64,000 bases of DNA from an uncultured beta proteobacterium. Its GTDB lineage: Bacteria; Pseudomonadota; Gammaproteobacteria; Burkholderiales; Burkholderiaceae_C. The stretch spans positions 1-64,000 of the forward strand of contig CAINUX010000034.1 of the NCBI GenBank assembly GCA_903853895.1. Reading direction: 5' to 3'. This document shows positions 1-9,200 of this stretch, piece after piece (the first letter of the stretch is position 1; each line of letters starts with the position of its first letter). Below the pieces are notes generated by a model. It worked only from the letters and a program-made list of their open reading frames with translations. It was not told the origin of the DNA and made no database searches. The position numbers were made by a program, and so were the translations under genes.

Positions 1-141
1 CGAGGGAAAACCAAATGAAAAGGAATCAGTAAAACCAGCAAACCGCTATAGTTATCCACAGTTGGCATTCAAGCTGCCAGCTTTAGCCCCTGGTCAGAAT
101 TCAATTGGCACAGGTGGCCAGTATTCGATTGGCGCCGACAC
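1..141. mobile_element. Probable right end of an IS21-type insertion sequence (partial)
   Basis: Positions 101-141 hold two degenerate direct repeats of about 20 bp (consensus GG[T/C]CAG[A/T]ATTC[A/G]ATTGGC), ending in GCCGACA. Read inward, the end starts TGTCGGCGCCAATCGAA. Several spaced terminal repeats behind a TGT end are typical of IS21-family elements. No istA or istB reading frame is visible because the window starts here. A frame open from position 2 to 163 has no recognisable product. The assignment is from pattern only. Confidence 0.4.
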
Positions 142-224
142 TCAAGCTCCGGATGCCTATTAAGGACTCACGTCGGTCCAACGTGACCACGCACAGTGAA
201 CCTTGGGCTATTTGTTGCACAATC

Positions 225-233
225 ACAGAAAAT
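225..233. repeat. Left copy of 9-bp target-site duplication (ACAGAAAAT)
   Basis: ACAGAAAAT directly precedes the left inverted repeat of the IS4-family element and recurs at 1563-1571. An intact duplication points to a fairly recent transposition at this spot. Confidence 0.85.
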
Positions 234-1562
234 CAGTAGTGTCCCAACGTTTTTCAGAGTAGAGCAAGCTGTTGAGGCTCGAAACTCGGATCTGAATTTG
301 TTGAGGGCGGCGTAAGTAGTTGATTTATTGGTGTTTGTTCAAACATGGTCAGGCTAAGGATTTGTAGGATTTCGTATAGGCTGTGGTGCTCAAGATGCAG
401 ACGTTTCTTTGCAATGGCGATCAGCACATAGGTGCACACCGCAATCCAGATTTGCGTCTTCACGGCGTTTTCGCTGGTGCCCAGAAACGCCTTGATGCGC
501 AAATGCTGTTTGATCCACTTGAAGAACAACTCGACTTTCCAGCGCTGACGATAAAGATCGGCGATGAGTTCGGGCCTCAATGCAAAGTTGTTGGTCAGAA
601 ATGTGATTCGCTTGCCGGCTTCGTCCTTGACCACGACACGTCGCAAGACCGCCGGATAGTCCTTGCTGGAATAGAACACCGTGAGCACGCCAGTTTGGTC
701 GCAGATCACCGATGTGGCGCTGCGGTCCACGGGGTTGGAATAGCGACGACGAAACTTGGTGTTGCTCTTGGCACGCGTCACGAAGAAGGCCTGCGCCTGG
801 TGAATGACATGAAGCCTGGTGAAGTCCAGATAGCCCCGGTCCATCAAGTAGAAGGCGCCTGCCTCGATCACCAGATCGTCCAGCACGTTGACCTCGTGGG
901 TCTTGCCGTCGGTGATATGAATGAAGCTGGGGATGGAGCCATGCAGGTCCAGCAACGTATGCAACTTGATGGCGGCTTTGGTGGAACGAAACGGTGCCCA
1001 TGGATGCAGTGACAAACAAAGATCGATGGTCGTAGCGTCGAACGCGTAGACGGTCGCATCCAGATCGATGCCCAAGGGTTCCTTGGCATACAGCGGTCTG
1101 GCCATGCCAATCAGATGTTGCGCGAAGTCGGCGTAGATTTGCCATGGACGGGTGGCGTTCGCATTGGCAAACGTGTTGCGAGAAATCGTCTGACAACGAA
1201 ACCCCATGTGGTACATCCGCTTGGCTTGCGCACGCAGGTTGACTTCGATGTCGCGCAAGGACTCCCGGTAGGTCAGTTGCGCAAACGCCATAGCAAAGAA
1301 CTGATCCAGGCACGAGAAGTCTTTGACCTTGTGATCGCCCCGGTGCCTGGCAACACATCTGCGAAAGGTGCTCATGGGCAGATAGGCCATGAGCTGAGAA
1401 AAAACGAGCTTGCCTTGATGCATACCGGCCCTTCGCGCTGTAGCGCAAAAGGTCATAAGTCTGACGCTCAACGTTCAAATCGAGACCAGACCGGAATTGC
1501 AAATTTGGCAAGTAAATCATTAACTTACGAAGCCCTGATGTGACAACGTTGGGACACTACTG
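234..1562 (-). mobile_element. Complete IS4-family insertion sequence, 1329 bp
   Basis: Perfect 18-bp inverted repeats (CAGTAGTGTCCCAACGTT) lie at 234-251 and, reverse-complemented, at 1545-1562. They enclose a single full-length DDE transposase gene. Flanking 9-bp direct repeats mark the target duplication. The element ends 35 bp before the start codon of the PAS chemoreceptor, so it separates that gene from whatever promoter lay upstream before insertion. Confidence 0.92.
254..1423 (-). CDS. IS4-family DDE transposase
   Basis: This transposase cuts and joins the ends of its own element. The C-terminal part shows the IS4 signature Y-x2-R-x3-E-x6-K (YRQRWKVELFFKWIK), which carries the catalytic Glu. 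Upstream there are Asp-centred blocks (DATTIDL and the later LMDRGY) expected for the other two catalytic acids. I start it at the ATG giving MHQGKLVFSQL (389 aa), because that matches the usual N-terminus of these transposases; a start 16 codons upstream is also open. It fills nearly all of the element and shows no frameshift, so it looks functional. Confidence 0.92.
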   Translation of the reverse strand: MHQGKLVFSQLMAYLPMSTFRRCVARHRGDHKVKDFSCLDQFFAMAFAQLTYRESLRDIEVNLRAQAKRMYHMGFRCQTISRNTFANANATRPWQIYADFAQHLIGMARPLYAKEPLGIDLDATVYAFDATTIDLCLSLHPWAPFRSTKAAIKLHTLLDLHGSIPSFIHITDGKTHEVNVLDDLVIEAGAFYLMDRGYLDFTRLHVIHQAQAFFVTRAKSNTKFRRRYSNPVDRSATSVICDQTGVLTVFYSSKDYPAVLRRVVVKDEAGKRITFLTNNFALRPELIADLYRQRWKVELFFKWIKQHLRIKAFLGTSENAVKTQIWIAVCTYVLIAIAKKRLHLEHHSLYEILQILSLTMFEQTPINQLLTPPSTNSDPSFEPQQLALL

Positions 1563-1571
1563 ACAGAAAAT
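1563..1571. repeat. Right copy of 9-bp target-site duplication (ACAGAAAAT)
   Basis: Exact direct repeat of 225-233, immediately outside the right inverted repeat of the IS4-family element. Confidence 0.85.
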
Positions 1572-1597
1572 AGATTAAAAAATCTAGCGGGGGTGGT

Positions 1598-3175
1598 ATG
1601 CGTGCGAATCTTCCTGTCACGGACACTGAAATTATTCTCAGTGACAATTTCTCAATTGTTTCTACTACAGACTTAAATGGCAACATCACCTATGCCAATC
1701 CGTACTTTGTAGAAGTTAGCGGATTTTCAGTGCAGGAACTCCTGGGTGCGCCGCAGAATATCTTGCGTCACCCAGATATGCCCGTAGAAGCATTTGCAGA
1801 CCTGTGGGCCACCATCAAAACTGGGCGCCCTTGGACGGGCATGGTGAAAAACCGGGCCAAATCAGGCGATTTTTATTGGGTGCTGGCCAACGTCACGCCG
1901 GTGTATGCCGATGGACTACCGGTGGGCTATATGTCTGTGCGCACCAAACCCAGCCGTGATCAAGTGCAGTTAGCAGACGCCGTATACAAAGAAATTCGCG
2001 AAGGAAATCCTCGCAGGTTGCTCGTCCAAGACGGAAGCATAGTCAGCAAAGGCCTACTGGTGGGGCTTGGCCGTATTGGGATAGGACGCAGGATTCAACT
2101 GAGTGTAGCGGTGGCGTTGCTGGCGTTTGTTTTACTAACGATGCGTACTCTTTGGCCTGATGCGATACCTGTGGCCAACGCGCTTGACTACTCTATCGTC
2201 AGCATAGGGATCTTGGCGATGATTTACATCGCCATCAGCGTGCAGCGCAATGTGCTAAATCCGTTGGTGAAAATCACTCATGCGGCCCGAATTATGGCGG
2301 GGGGCGACTTAACACATGATATTTTGGCTGCAGACCAATCTGAATTGGGGCAATTGCAAAACGCATTGCGTCAAAGCAATATCAATCTGCGCAGCATCAT
2401 TGGTGACGTGCGTAGCAATTTTGAGAATATCAAACTGGCCACCCATGAAATTGCCGCTGGCAATATGGATTTGTCTAATCGAACTGAATCTCAGGCAGCT
2501 AGCCTAGAGGAAACGTCGGCTAGCATGAACGAGCTGTCAGGTGCCGTGCAGCAAAGTGCAAGTAGTGCCGCGTATGCCGATGAAATGGCCCAAGGTGCAT
2601 CCACGGTGGTCAAGCAGAGTGGTTCAGTCGTTGGGGAAACGGTGCTGACCATGAAGGAGATCAACACGGCGTCACACAAAATTGTGGACATCATCGATCT
2701 GATCAATGGCATTGCATTTCAGACGAACATCTTGGCGTTAAACGCAGCCGTGGAGGCTGCCAGGGCAGGCGAGCAAGGCCGGGGATTTGCCGTGGTCGCA
2801 TCAGAAGTCCGCAGTCTTGCCGGGCGCAGTGCAACCGCCGCCAAAGATATCAAAGAACTGATTGATGCCTCGATTAGCAAAGTGGACGTCGGCATGAAAC
2901 TAACCACTGAAGCTGGACACTCCATGCAAATGGCAATTGAGTCTGTGGAAAAAGTGACTACCGTCATGGCAGAGATTACCCAGGCTACTTGCACCCAAGG
3001 CGCCAATATTGGCCAGATCAGTGAATCTATCAAGTTACTGGACGACGTAACACAGCAAAATGCAGCGCTTGTAGAGGAAGCTGCAGCGGCAGCCGGAAAT
3101 CTGTCAGAGCAAACCACCAGGCTGACAAATGCATTGGCAATTTTCAAGCTGCCGAATGCAGGTACCAAGTCGTAG
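1598..3175 (+). CDS. Aer-type PAS-containing methyl-accepting chemotaxis protein
   Basis: This is an energy- or redox-type chemoreceptor that would signal to CheA/CheW. Residues about 12-115 form a PAS domain (LRHPDMP and [12 protein letters not shown], as in Aer). Two hydrophobic stretches near 165-185 and 198-216 flank a very short gap, so there is no periplasmic sensor domain. HAMP follows at about 217-270, then the cytoplasmic signalling domain with the conserved tip [20 protein letters not shown]. There is no NWETF-type C-terminal tether. The start follows the purine-rich GCGGGGGTGGT. Its neighbours are all mobile DNA: an IS4 element 35 bp upstream and a Tn7-like end 385 bp downstream, so it may be transposon cargo. 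No other chemotaxis gene is in the window. Confidence 0.9.
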   Translation: MRANLPVTDTEIILSDNFSIVSTTDLNGNITYANPYFVEVSGFSVQELLGAPQNILRHPDMPVEAFADLWATIKTGRPWTGMVKNRAKSGDFYWVLANVTPVYADGLPVGYMSVRTKPSRDQVQLADAVYKEIREGNPRRLLVQDGSIVSKGLLVGLGRIGIGRRIQLSVAVALLAFVLLTMRTLWPDAIPVANALDYSIVSIGILAMIYIAISVQRNVLNPLVKITHAARIMAGGDLTHDILAADQSELGQLQNALRQSNINLRSIIGDVRSNFENIKLATHEIAAGNMDLSNRTESQAASLEETSASMNELSGAVQQSASSAAYADEMAQGASTVVKQSGSVVGETVLTMKEINTASHKIVDIIDLINGIAFQTNILALNAAVEAARAGEQGRGFAVVASEVRSLAGRSATAAKDIKELIDASISKVDVGMKLTTEAGHSMQMAIESVEKVTTVMAEITQATCTQGANIGQISESIKLLDDVTQQNAALVEEAAAAAGNLSEQTTRLTNALAIFKLPNAGTKS

Positions 3176-3209
3176 CTGCAGGATGATTTGATTAAAGGTA
3201 ACCTCTGAC

Positions 3210-3230
3210 GCCGAACGCGGTGTGTTCGGC
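3210..3230 (+). terminator. Hairpin after the chemoreceptor gene
   Basis: GCCGAAC and GTTCGGC form a perfect 7-bp stem around a 7-nt loop, 35 nt past the stop codon. The downstream tract ACATTTGC is only weakly T-rich, so this is a candidate terminator or transcript-stabilising hairpin. Confidence 0.45.
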
Positions 3231-3457
3231 ACATTTGCAAATTGCCTAGCGGAATTAGTGTTGCCTGGCTGATTTCTCGTGTGGCGTTGAGCGTCCGCTT
3301 TTCTCAAGCTCCGGGGGACAGGTTTGGGCACCGAAGAGTCGGTGATGTGCGGCAGGTATCCGGCAGCACCTTCATACCAAGTTCAGATTGGAGTTAGCTG
3401 CCATTCGCGAACGTCACCAGATGTCCCACAGCAGGTATCGCTGCCTGCAAAACAGGT

Positions 3458-3487
3458 AAAAAGTCGCACTGTTTACGACTTTTTTTG
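3458..3487 (+). terminator. Rho-independent-type terminator
   Basis: AAAAAGTCG and CGACTTTTT form a perfect 9-bp stem with a 9-nt loop, and the T run continues to 3486. The A/T-symmetric stem could act in both directions. No gene lies close upstream apart from the chemoreceptor. Confidence 0.55.
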
Positions 3488-3560
3488 TCCAGAATTAAAA
3501 CCAAGGTCTTCAACTGCACTTTGAGATCTGACTCACAAAGTCGATTGAAGGGAAAAAATG

Positions 3561-3623
3561 CGACGAACATTGCTCAAAATCGACGAACTATTTTCTCCGC
3601 GACGAACATTAATCACCCCAACA
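3561..3623 (-). mobile_element. Tn7-like transposon end at attTn7 downstream of glmS
   Basis: Read away from glmS, a TGT terminus begins exactly 25 nt after the glmS stop codon, which is the classical Tn7 insertion point. Within the next 63 nt the motif GTTCGTCG occurs three times (starting at 3607, 3588 and 3568), spaced 19-20 bp with A/T-rich flanks (AATGTTCGTCGC, TAGTTCGTCGAT, AATGTTCGTCGC). Spaced short repeats behind a TGT end are how TnsB-family transposases mark their ends. The element would extend left, towards position 1 and beyond the window. No tns gene is visible, so it may be the non-tns end or a remnant. Confidence 0.65.
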
Positions 3624-3647
3624 AAGAATTTTAAAGTATGAGCAACA

Positions 3648-5564
3648 TTACTCCACTGTGACCGACTTGGCCAAATTGCGTGGCTTATCGACGTCAGTCC
3701 CGCGCGCACAGGCGGCGTGGTAGGCCAATAGCTGCAAGGGCACCACGTGCAGCAGCGGTGACAACTCACCATAGTGTTCGGGCATACGGATCACATGCAT
3801 GCCTTCACCGCTCTCGATGCGCGTGTCGGCATCGGCCAGCACATACAGCACGCCACCGCGGGCGCGCACCTCGTGCAGGTTGCTCTTGAGCTTTTCCAAC
3901 AATGCGTCATTGGGTGCCACGGTGACCACCGGCATCTCGCTGGTGACCAGCGCCAGCGGGCCGTGCTTGAGCTCTCCGGCCGCATACGCTTCGGCGTGGA
4001 TGTAGGTGATCTCTTTGAGCTTCAAGGCGCCTTCCATGGCGATGGGGTAGTGCAGGCCGCGGCCCAGGAAAAGCGCGTTCTCTTTCTTTGCAAAGTCTTC
4101 AGACCAGCTGATGATTTGTGGCTCCAGCGCCAGCACGGCCTGCAGCGCAGCGGGCAGATGGCGCATGGCCTTGATGTGGCGTTGCTCCTCGCTCTCCGAC
4201 AAGCGCCCCTTGGCCTGTGCCAAGGCCAGCGTCAGCAGAAACAGCCCGGCCAATTGGGTGGTGAATGCCTTGGTGGATGCCACGCCAATCTCCACGCCCG
4301 CACGCGTCACGTAGGCCAGGCTGCACTCGCGCACCATGGCGCTGGTGGCCACGTTGCAGATGGTCAGTGTGTGGTGCATGCCCAGGCTTTTTGCGTGGCG
4401 CAGTGCGGCCAGCGTGTCGGCCGTCTCGCCCGATTGGGTGATAGTGACGACCAGGGTCTTGGGATTGGGCACCGATTCGCGGTAACGGTATTCACTGGCC
4501 ACTTCGACCTGAGTCGGTATTTTGGCAATGCTTTCGAGCCAGTATTTGGCAGTACAGCCACTGTAATAACTGGTGCCGCAGGCCAGGATGAGCACGGAGT
4601 CGATTTCGGCAAACACACGGGCCGCGTTGGCGCCCGGTGCGTGATTCATCTGCTGGTCAAACAGCTCGGGGACGATGCTTTCCACCCCTTCCAAGGTGTC
4701 GGCAATGGCACGCGGCTGCTCGAAAATTTCTTTCTGCATGTAGTGGCGATACGGCCCCAACTCGGCTGCACCGCTATGGGCCAGCACGGTTTTGACAGGC
4801 CGTTGCGCGGGGGCTACCGGCTTGCGGGTCTTGTCAATCAACCAGTACTTGCCCAACTGCACGTCGACCATATCGCCTTCGTCCAGGTACACGATCTGGT
4901 CTGTCACGCCAGCCAGTGCCATGGCATCGCTAGCCAAAAAGTGCTCTTGTCCATCTTTGCCAACGCCCAGAATCAACGGTGAACCAGCACGCGCGCCGAT
5001 CAGCCGATGGGGTTCGTCCTTGCAAAACACGGCAATCGCAAAGGCGCCATGCAGCTGGGTTACAGATTGCTGTACCGCTTCAAACAGATCGCCGTCATAG
5101 AGGCTGTCCACCAGATGGGCGATGACTTCGGTATCGGTCTGGCTGACGAACACATAGCCCTTGGCCTTGAGTGCGGCGCGCAGTTCGTCGTGGTTTTCAA
5201 TGATGCCGTTGTGCACCAGCGCAATGCGCCCTGCCCGCTCATGCGCATCCGTACCGGGACCATGGCTGAAGTGCGGGTGGGCGTTGCTGACCGAGGGTGC
5301 CCCATGGGTGGCCCAGCGCGTATGGGCAATGCCCAAATGACCGCCCAAGCCTCCGGTCTCTGATCCGGGTGCCACTTGCAACGCCAACTCTGCCACCCGC
5401 GAGGTGCTGCGGGCACGGCGCAATCCGCTGTGGGCTGCGTCTGTGCCCTGCGCGTAGACCGCAACGCCGCAGGAGTCATAGCCACGGTATTCCAGCCGCT
5501 CCAGCCCTTGCACCAAGACCGGAACAATATTGCGGTGGGACACCGCGCCGACGATTCCACACAT
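3648..5564 (-). CDS. glmS: Glutamine-fructose-6-phosphate aminotransferase (isomerizing)
   Basis: GlmS makes glucosamine-6-phosphate from fructose-6-phosphate and glutamine, the first step to UDP-GlcNAc for peptidoglycan and lipopolysaccharide. The start at ATG-TGT gives [12 protein letters not shown] with the catalytic Cys2 exposed after Met removal, and is preceded by AGGAGT. Residues 2 to about 225 are the class II glutaminase. Two SIS sugar-isomerase domains follow (ACGTSYYSG, then [18 protein letters not shown]). The C-terminus is the conserved AKSVTVE. At 638 aa it is slightly longer than E. coli GlmS (609). Its 3' end is the target recognised by Tn7 TnsD, and a Tn7-like end sits 25 nt downstream. 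glmU lies 13 kb away. Confidence 0.97.
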   Translation of the reverse strand: MCGIVGAVSHRNIVPVLVQGLERLEYRGYDSCGVAVYAQGTDAAHSGLRRARSTSRVAELALQVAPGSETGGLGGHLGIAHTRWATHGAPSVSNAHPHFSHGPGTDAHERAGRIALVHNGIIENHDELRAALKAKGYVFVSQTDTEVIAHLVDSLYDGDLFEAVQQSVTQLHGAFAIAVFCKDEPHRLIGARAGSPLILGVGKDGQEHFLASDAMALAGVTDQIVYLDEGDMVDVQLGKYWLIDKTRKPVAPAQRPVKTVLAHSGAAELGPYRHYMQKEIFEQPRAIADTLEGVESIVPELFDQQMNHAPGANAARVFAEIDSVLILACGTSYYSGCTAKYWLESIAKIPTQVEVASEYRYRESVPNPKTLVVTITQSGETADTLAALRHAKSLGMHHTLTICNVATSAMVRECSLAYVTRAGVEIGVASTKAFTTQLAGLFLLTLALAQAKGRLSESEEQRHIKAMRHLPAALQAVLALEPQIISWSEDFAKKENALFLGRGLHYPIAMEGALKLKEITYIHAEAYAAGELKHGPLALVTSEMPVVTVAPNDALLEKLKSNLHEVRARGGVLYVLADADTRIESGEGMHVIRMPEHYGELSPLLHVVPLQLLAYHAACARGTDVDKPRNLAKSVTVE

Positions 5565-5646
5565 AGCAGTACTCCTATCCAATTCGAAGATGGGCGAATC
5601 GTATCTAGCATTCAATATACTTACTGATCTATTTGTTGTCTATTTT

Positions 5647-5661
5647 TGAAATTAAATTTCA
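5647..5661. promoter_or_regulatory. AT-rich palindrome in the glmS / Lrp-family divergent promoter region
   Basis: TGAAAT-TAA-ATTTCA is a perfect 15-bp palindrome between the divergent glmS and Lrp-family genes, about 35 bp before the regulator start. Its AT-rich dyad form resembles Lrp/AsnC operators, so autoregulation is plausible but untested. Confidence 0.4.
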
Positions 5662-5695
5662 CATGGTTGTGATTTTGGAATAACATTTCATTCAA

Positions 5696-6187
5696 ATGAA
5701 AATATTGAAATCAATCACGCTTGACAAGACTGATCTTGAATTGCTGGCACAACTGCAGCAGGATGCCAGTTTGAGCAATCAGGCGCTGGCCGAACACGTC
5801 CACACATCGGCCCCCACCTGCCTGCGACGCGTCAAACGTTTCCGCGACGCTGGCTTGATCGAACGCCAGATCGCCATCCTCAACCCGGAAAAACTGTCCG
5901 CCACTCTGGGATTTGGTCTGACAGCGATTGTTGAAATCACATTGGACCGGCAGGACGCACAGGCGCTCGACCACTTTGAAGCCCGTGTGGCCAATGACGC
6001 CGCTGTACAACAGTGCTACCGCGTCTCGCCAGGTCCAGACTTCGTGTTGGTGGTGCACGCTCTGAATATGCCAACCTACCAGGCAGTCACGCAGCGGCTA
6101 TTCACCAGTAATACCAACGTGCGCAATGTGAAGGCGTTCTTCAGTATCAAGCGCAGCAAGTTTGGCGCGGAGTTGCCACTGGGGTAA
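5696..6187 (+). CDS. Lrp/AsnC family transcriptional regulator
   Basis: This is a small DNA-binding regulator that usually senses an amino acid. Residues about 10-60 form the winged-helix DNA-binding domain (LDKTDLELLAQLQ, ALAEHVHTSAPTCLRRV). Residues about 70-150 form the RAM ligand-binding and oligomerisation domain (YRVSPGPDFVLVVHALNM). The length, 163 aa, is typical of the family. It lies divergent to glmS across 131 AT-rich bp containing a palindrome. No Shine-Dalgarno-like sequence precedes the ATG, so the exact start is uncertain. The effector and target genes are unknown. Confidence 0.9.
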   Translation: MKILKSITLDKTDLELLAQLQQDASLSNQALAEHVHTSAPTCLRRVKRFRDAGLIERQIAILNPEKLSATLGFGLTAIVEITLDRQDAQALDHFEARVANDAAVQQCYRVSPGPDFVLVVHALNMPTYQAVTQRLFTSNTNVRNVKAFFSIKRSKFGAELPLG

Positions 6188-6284
6188 CGAACTCTTCATG
6201 TCCCCGAACCGACAACTGGTGGGGTAGACTGCCCACACACAGAGTCAGCCCGATATGGGCTTTGCAACATAAGCAGGTGCAGAC

Positions 6285-9200
6285 TTGAATTTGGGCCCAG
6301 ATACCGACAAACTTTGCCAAACAGCGTGGCGGCTCTACGAGCAGGGCGAGTTGGACCAGGCCATCGCCATCGCACACGATGCAAGGGAGCGCGCGCAGCA
6401 ACCTTTGCAGGTATTGAATTGCTGCGCAGCACTGGGCTGGTTTCTCGTTGAAAAAGGCGATCTTATAGCGGCCGAAGATGTTTTGCTGCCAGCCCTCGCC
6501 AGCGCTCCGCACGAAGCCATACTGCAGTGGCGGGTGGGTGCTTTGCAGCACAAGAAAGGGAACCTTGACCAAGCCATACACCATCTCGAGCGCGCGCTTG
6601 CGATAGACCCAGCCCTGGATGAAGCCGCGGCGTCCTTGGCTTGGATGCTCCATGATCGGGGCAGACTCGCAGAAGCCTGCGTGTGGGTTCGGCACGCACT
6701 GGCGCGGCGTGCAACGCCCGAACGCCAGACACAGTTAGGGTGGTTTTTGCTGCTGCAGGACAAAGCGGCAGAGGCAATTCCTCTGTTTCAGGAGTCGTTG
6801 AACGGTGCTCCGCATATGGAGAATACCTATGTGCAATTAGGGCGAGCACTGAGCGAAGTGGGCATGAGAGCGCAGGCGCTTCAGGTTCTCACCGATGCGC
6901 TGGCCCGGTTTCCACAGTCGCCAGACCTGATGCTGGCCATTGCATGGCAGTACCGGGGTGTGCAAGACTTCCCAAAAGTACGGCCCATCGCCCAACAAGT
7001 GATCGCGTTGCAACCCCGTTGCGCCAACGCGTGGTTGCTGCTTGGCCTGGCCGAACAGGGCTTGGGCAACACCGACGTTGCAGCACAGCATTTTCGCCGT
7101 GCGTTAGAACTGGATGCATCTACCGTCCACGCAGCCATTCCCCTTGCAAGTTATCTGCGCGACCGGCGCCGCTTTGCACAAGCGCTTGCCGTCATTGGCG
7201 ACGTTTTGCACCACCACGGCGCCCACGCTGAATTGCACGAATTGCAGGCACAACTCGCTCTGGATATCGGCGACATTGCATTGGCACGCCGCCACATTCA
7301 TCAGCTGCTAGCCAAGGACCGACGGAATGGCCGTTTGTGGCATTTGTTGGCAATGACATTGCAGAAGCGCGACCGCATCTCGATTGCCACTGCTGCAGTA
7401 CACCGCGCACTCCGATACCTACCGTACAGCGCAGAGTCGTGGGAACTGGCGGCCTGGCTAGGCATAGCAGACGGACGCGTGGACCAGGCTCGTCTGGCAC
7501 TGAAGCAATTGGTGAAGCGATGCCCCGGCATGCCCGATCTGGACATCCATGCAGCGTTCATTCTGGCTGCCTGCGGCGACCTGTGCGAAGCTGCGACGCA
7601 TGCAGACGCTGCAGTGGCTCGTCAACCACAGTCGGCACAAGCTCTGCGCGCTTTGGGCCATGTGCGCCATCAACAAGGCCACCTTCACGAAGCCGAGCGT
7701 CTGACGCGACATGCTTTGGCTTGCGACCCGGAGTTTGCCGCCCCCTACTTGCGGCAATTGGGTTGGATTCAGCGCGCACGCGGGCAACTGACCGACGCGG
7801 CTGACACTTTTCAACAAGCGTGCGACTTGGATGATTTCGATGCGATTTGCGTTTGCGAGTGCGCAGAAACCCAGGCACTTGGGGGTAACCTTGAAAAAGC
7901 CATGGTTACCCTCCAGCGCGCACGCGAAATCCAGCCCTCAGAGCCCAAGGTTCAATTGCTCCATGCACAGCTTTTGCGCGACAGTGGTCCGACAAGCTGG
8001 AGTCAGGCTATTGTGGTTTGCGCCGAATTGTTGCGCAACCGCACACTGGTGCAAGGCGCGACCTTCGTCTTGATGGGCATCGCCGCGCAAGGCAATGCCC
8101 AGGCGCAACAGGCATTGTTGCAACTGAAGCGTTCTGAGCGACTCAAGCACTACCAAACGTGCCTGGAATCCAGTCAGGCTAGAGGTAGCAACTCAGAGTA
8201 TCTGGCCCTTGGTCGCTTGGCACTACGTGAGTTTCCAGACGATGTTTTTGTGAAGACGGCAGCGCTCTGCGCCCAAGGCACCTCAGATGCGACAGGTGCA
8301 TCTGAATTGGCGCGTCAAACCAGGGAATGGAGTCGCTATCTTGCAATGCGCGCTGGTACGTGCCAATACGACGCGCACCGACCTGACCCGCTAAACACCG
8401 GGCGCCTGCGCATTGCCTATGTAGCAGCCCACTTTCACCGATCACTACTCATGCGCGTTCTGACTGCGCACAATTTCGACGCTGTGGATGTGTTCCTCTA
8501 CTGTGACGTCCCGACTGAGAGTCTGGGCGAACTGGCGGAAAAGGTCTATCTTCAAGCCCTACACGGACAAGATCTTGCGGCCTCCATGCACGCAAACCAG
8601 ATCGATGTCGCCATTGATACGGTCGGTGTCGGCCCTTTTTTTGGTCAAGATGCAGTGTTGCTGCAATTTGCCCGCCGTGTAGCCCCGGTGCAATGCGCCT
8701 GGCTGGGTAGCTGGGCAAGCGGTGGTGGCGTTTTCGATTTTCTGCTCAGCGATACCCATGCCGCACCCGAGGCGAACGACTGGCTCTACGAAGAAGGCAT
8801 CGCCAGACTGGCGGGAGGGCAATGGTGTTGGGAGCCACCGGCCTGCGCTCCAGCTATTTCGCCCCCACCCCACCTCAAGGACAGTGTGGTGACCTTGGGC
8901 TGTGCGGTGCGGGCTTTTCGCATTTCCGCACGCGCCATCCAGGTCTGGGTTCGCCTGCTTTTGCGCCTGCCCAACACGCAACTGGTGCTCATGGGGCCGC
9001 ATGGCCAGAATGCGCAATTCCGCATGGAATTATTCACCGCAATGACAACCGCGGGACTTGAACCAGGACGTGTCGCCTTTCAGGCGCAGTGCGCCTACCA
9101 CGACTATCTGGCCAGCTACAGCGCGATTGACATTGCTCTGGACAGTTTTCCAGCCAACGGCGGGTTGTGCCTGCTTGATGCACTTTGGATGGGCGTACCG

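Larger units (their letters stand above)
3176..3560. other. Non-coding stretch between chemoreceptor gene and Tn7-like end
   Basis: No convincing gene is present. The short open frames here lack recognisable domains. Two hairpins (3210-3230 and 3458-3484) are listed separately. By position this DNA would be subterminal transposon sequence if the Tn7-like end at 3561-3623 is real. Confidence 0.5.
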
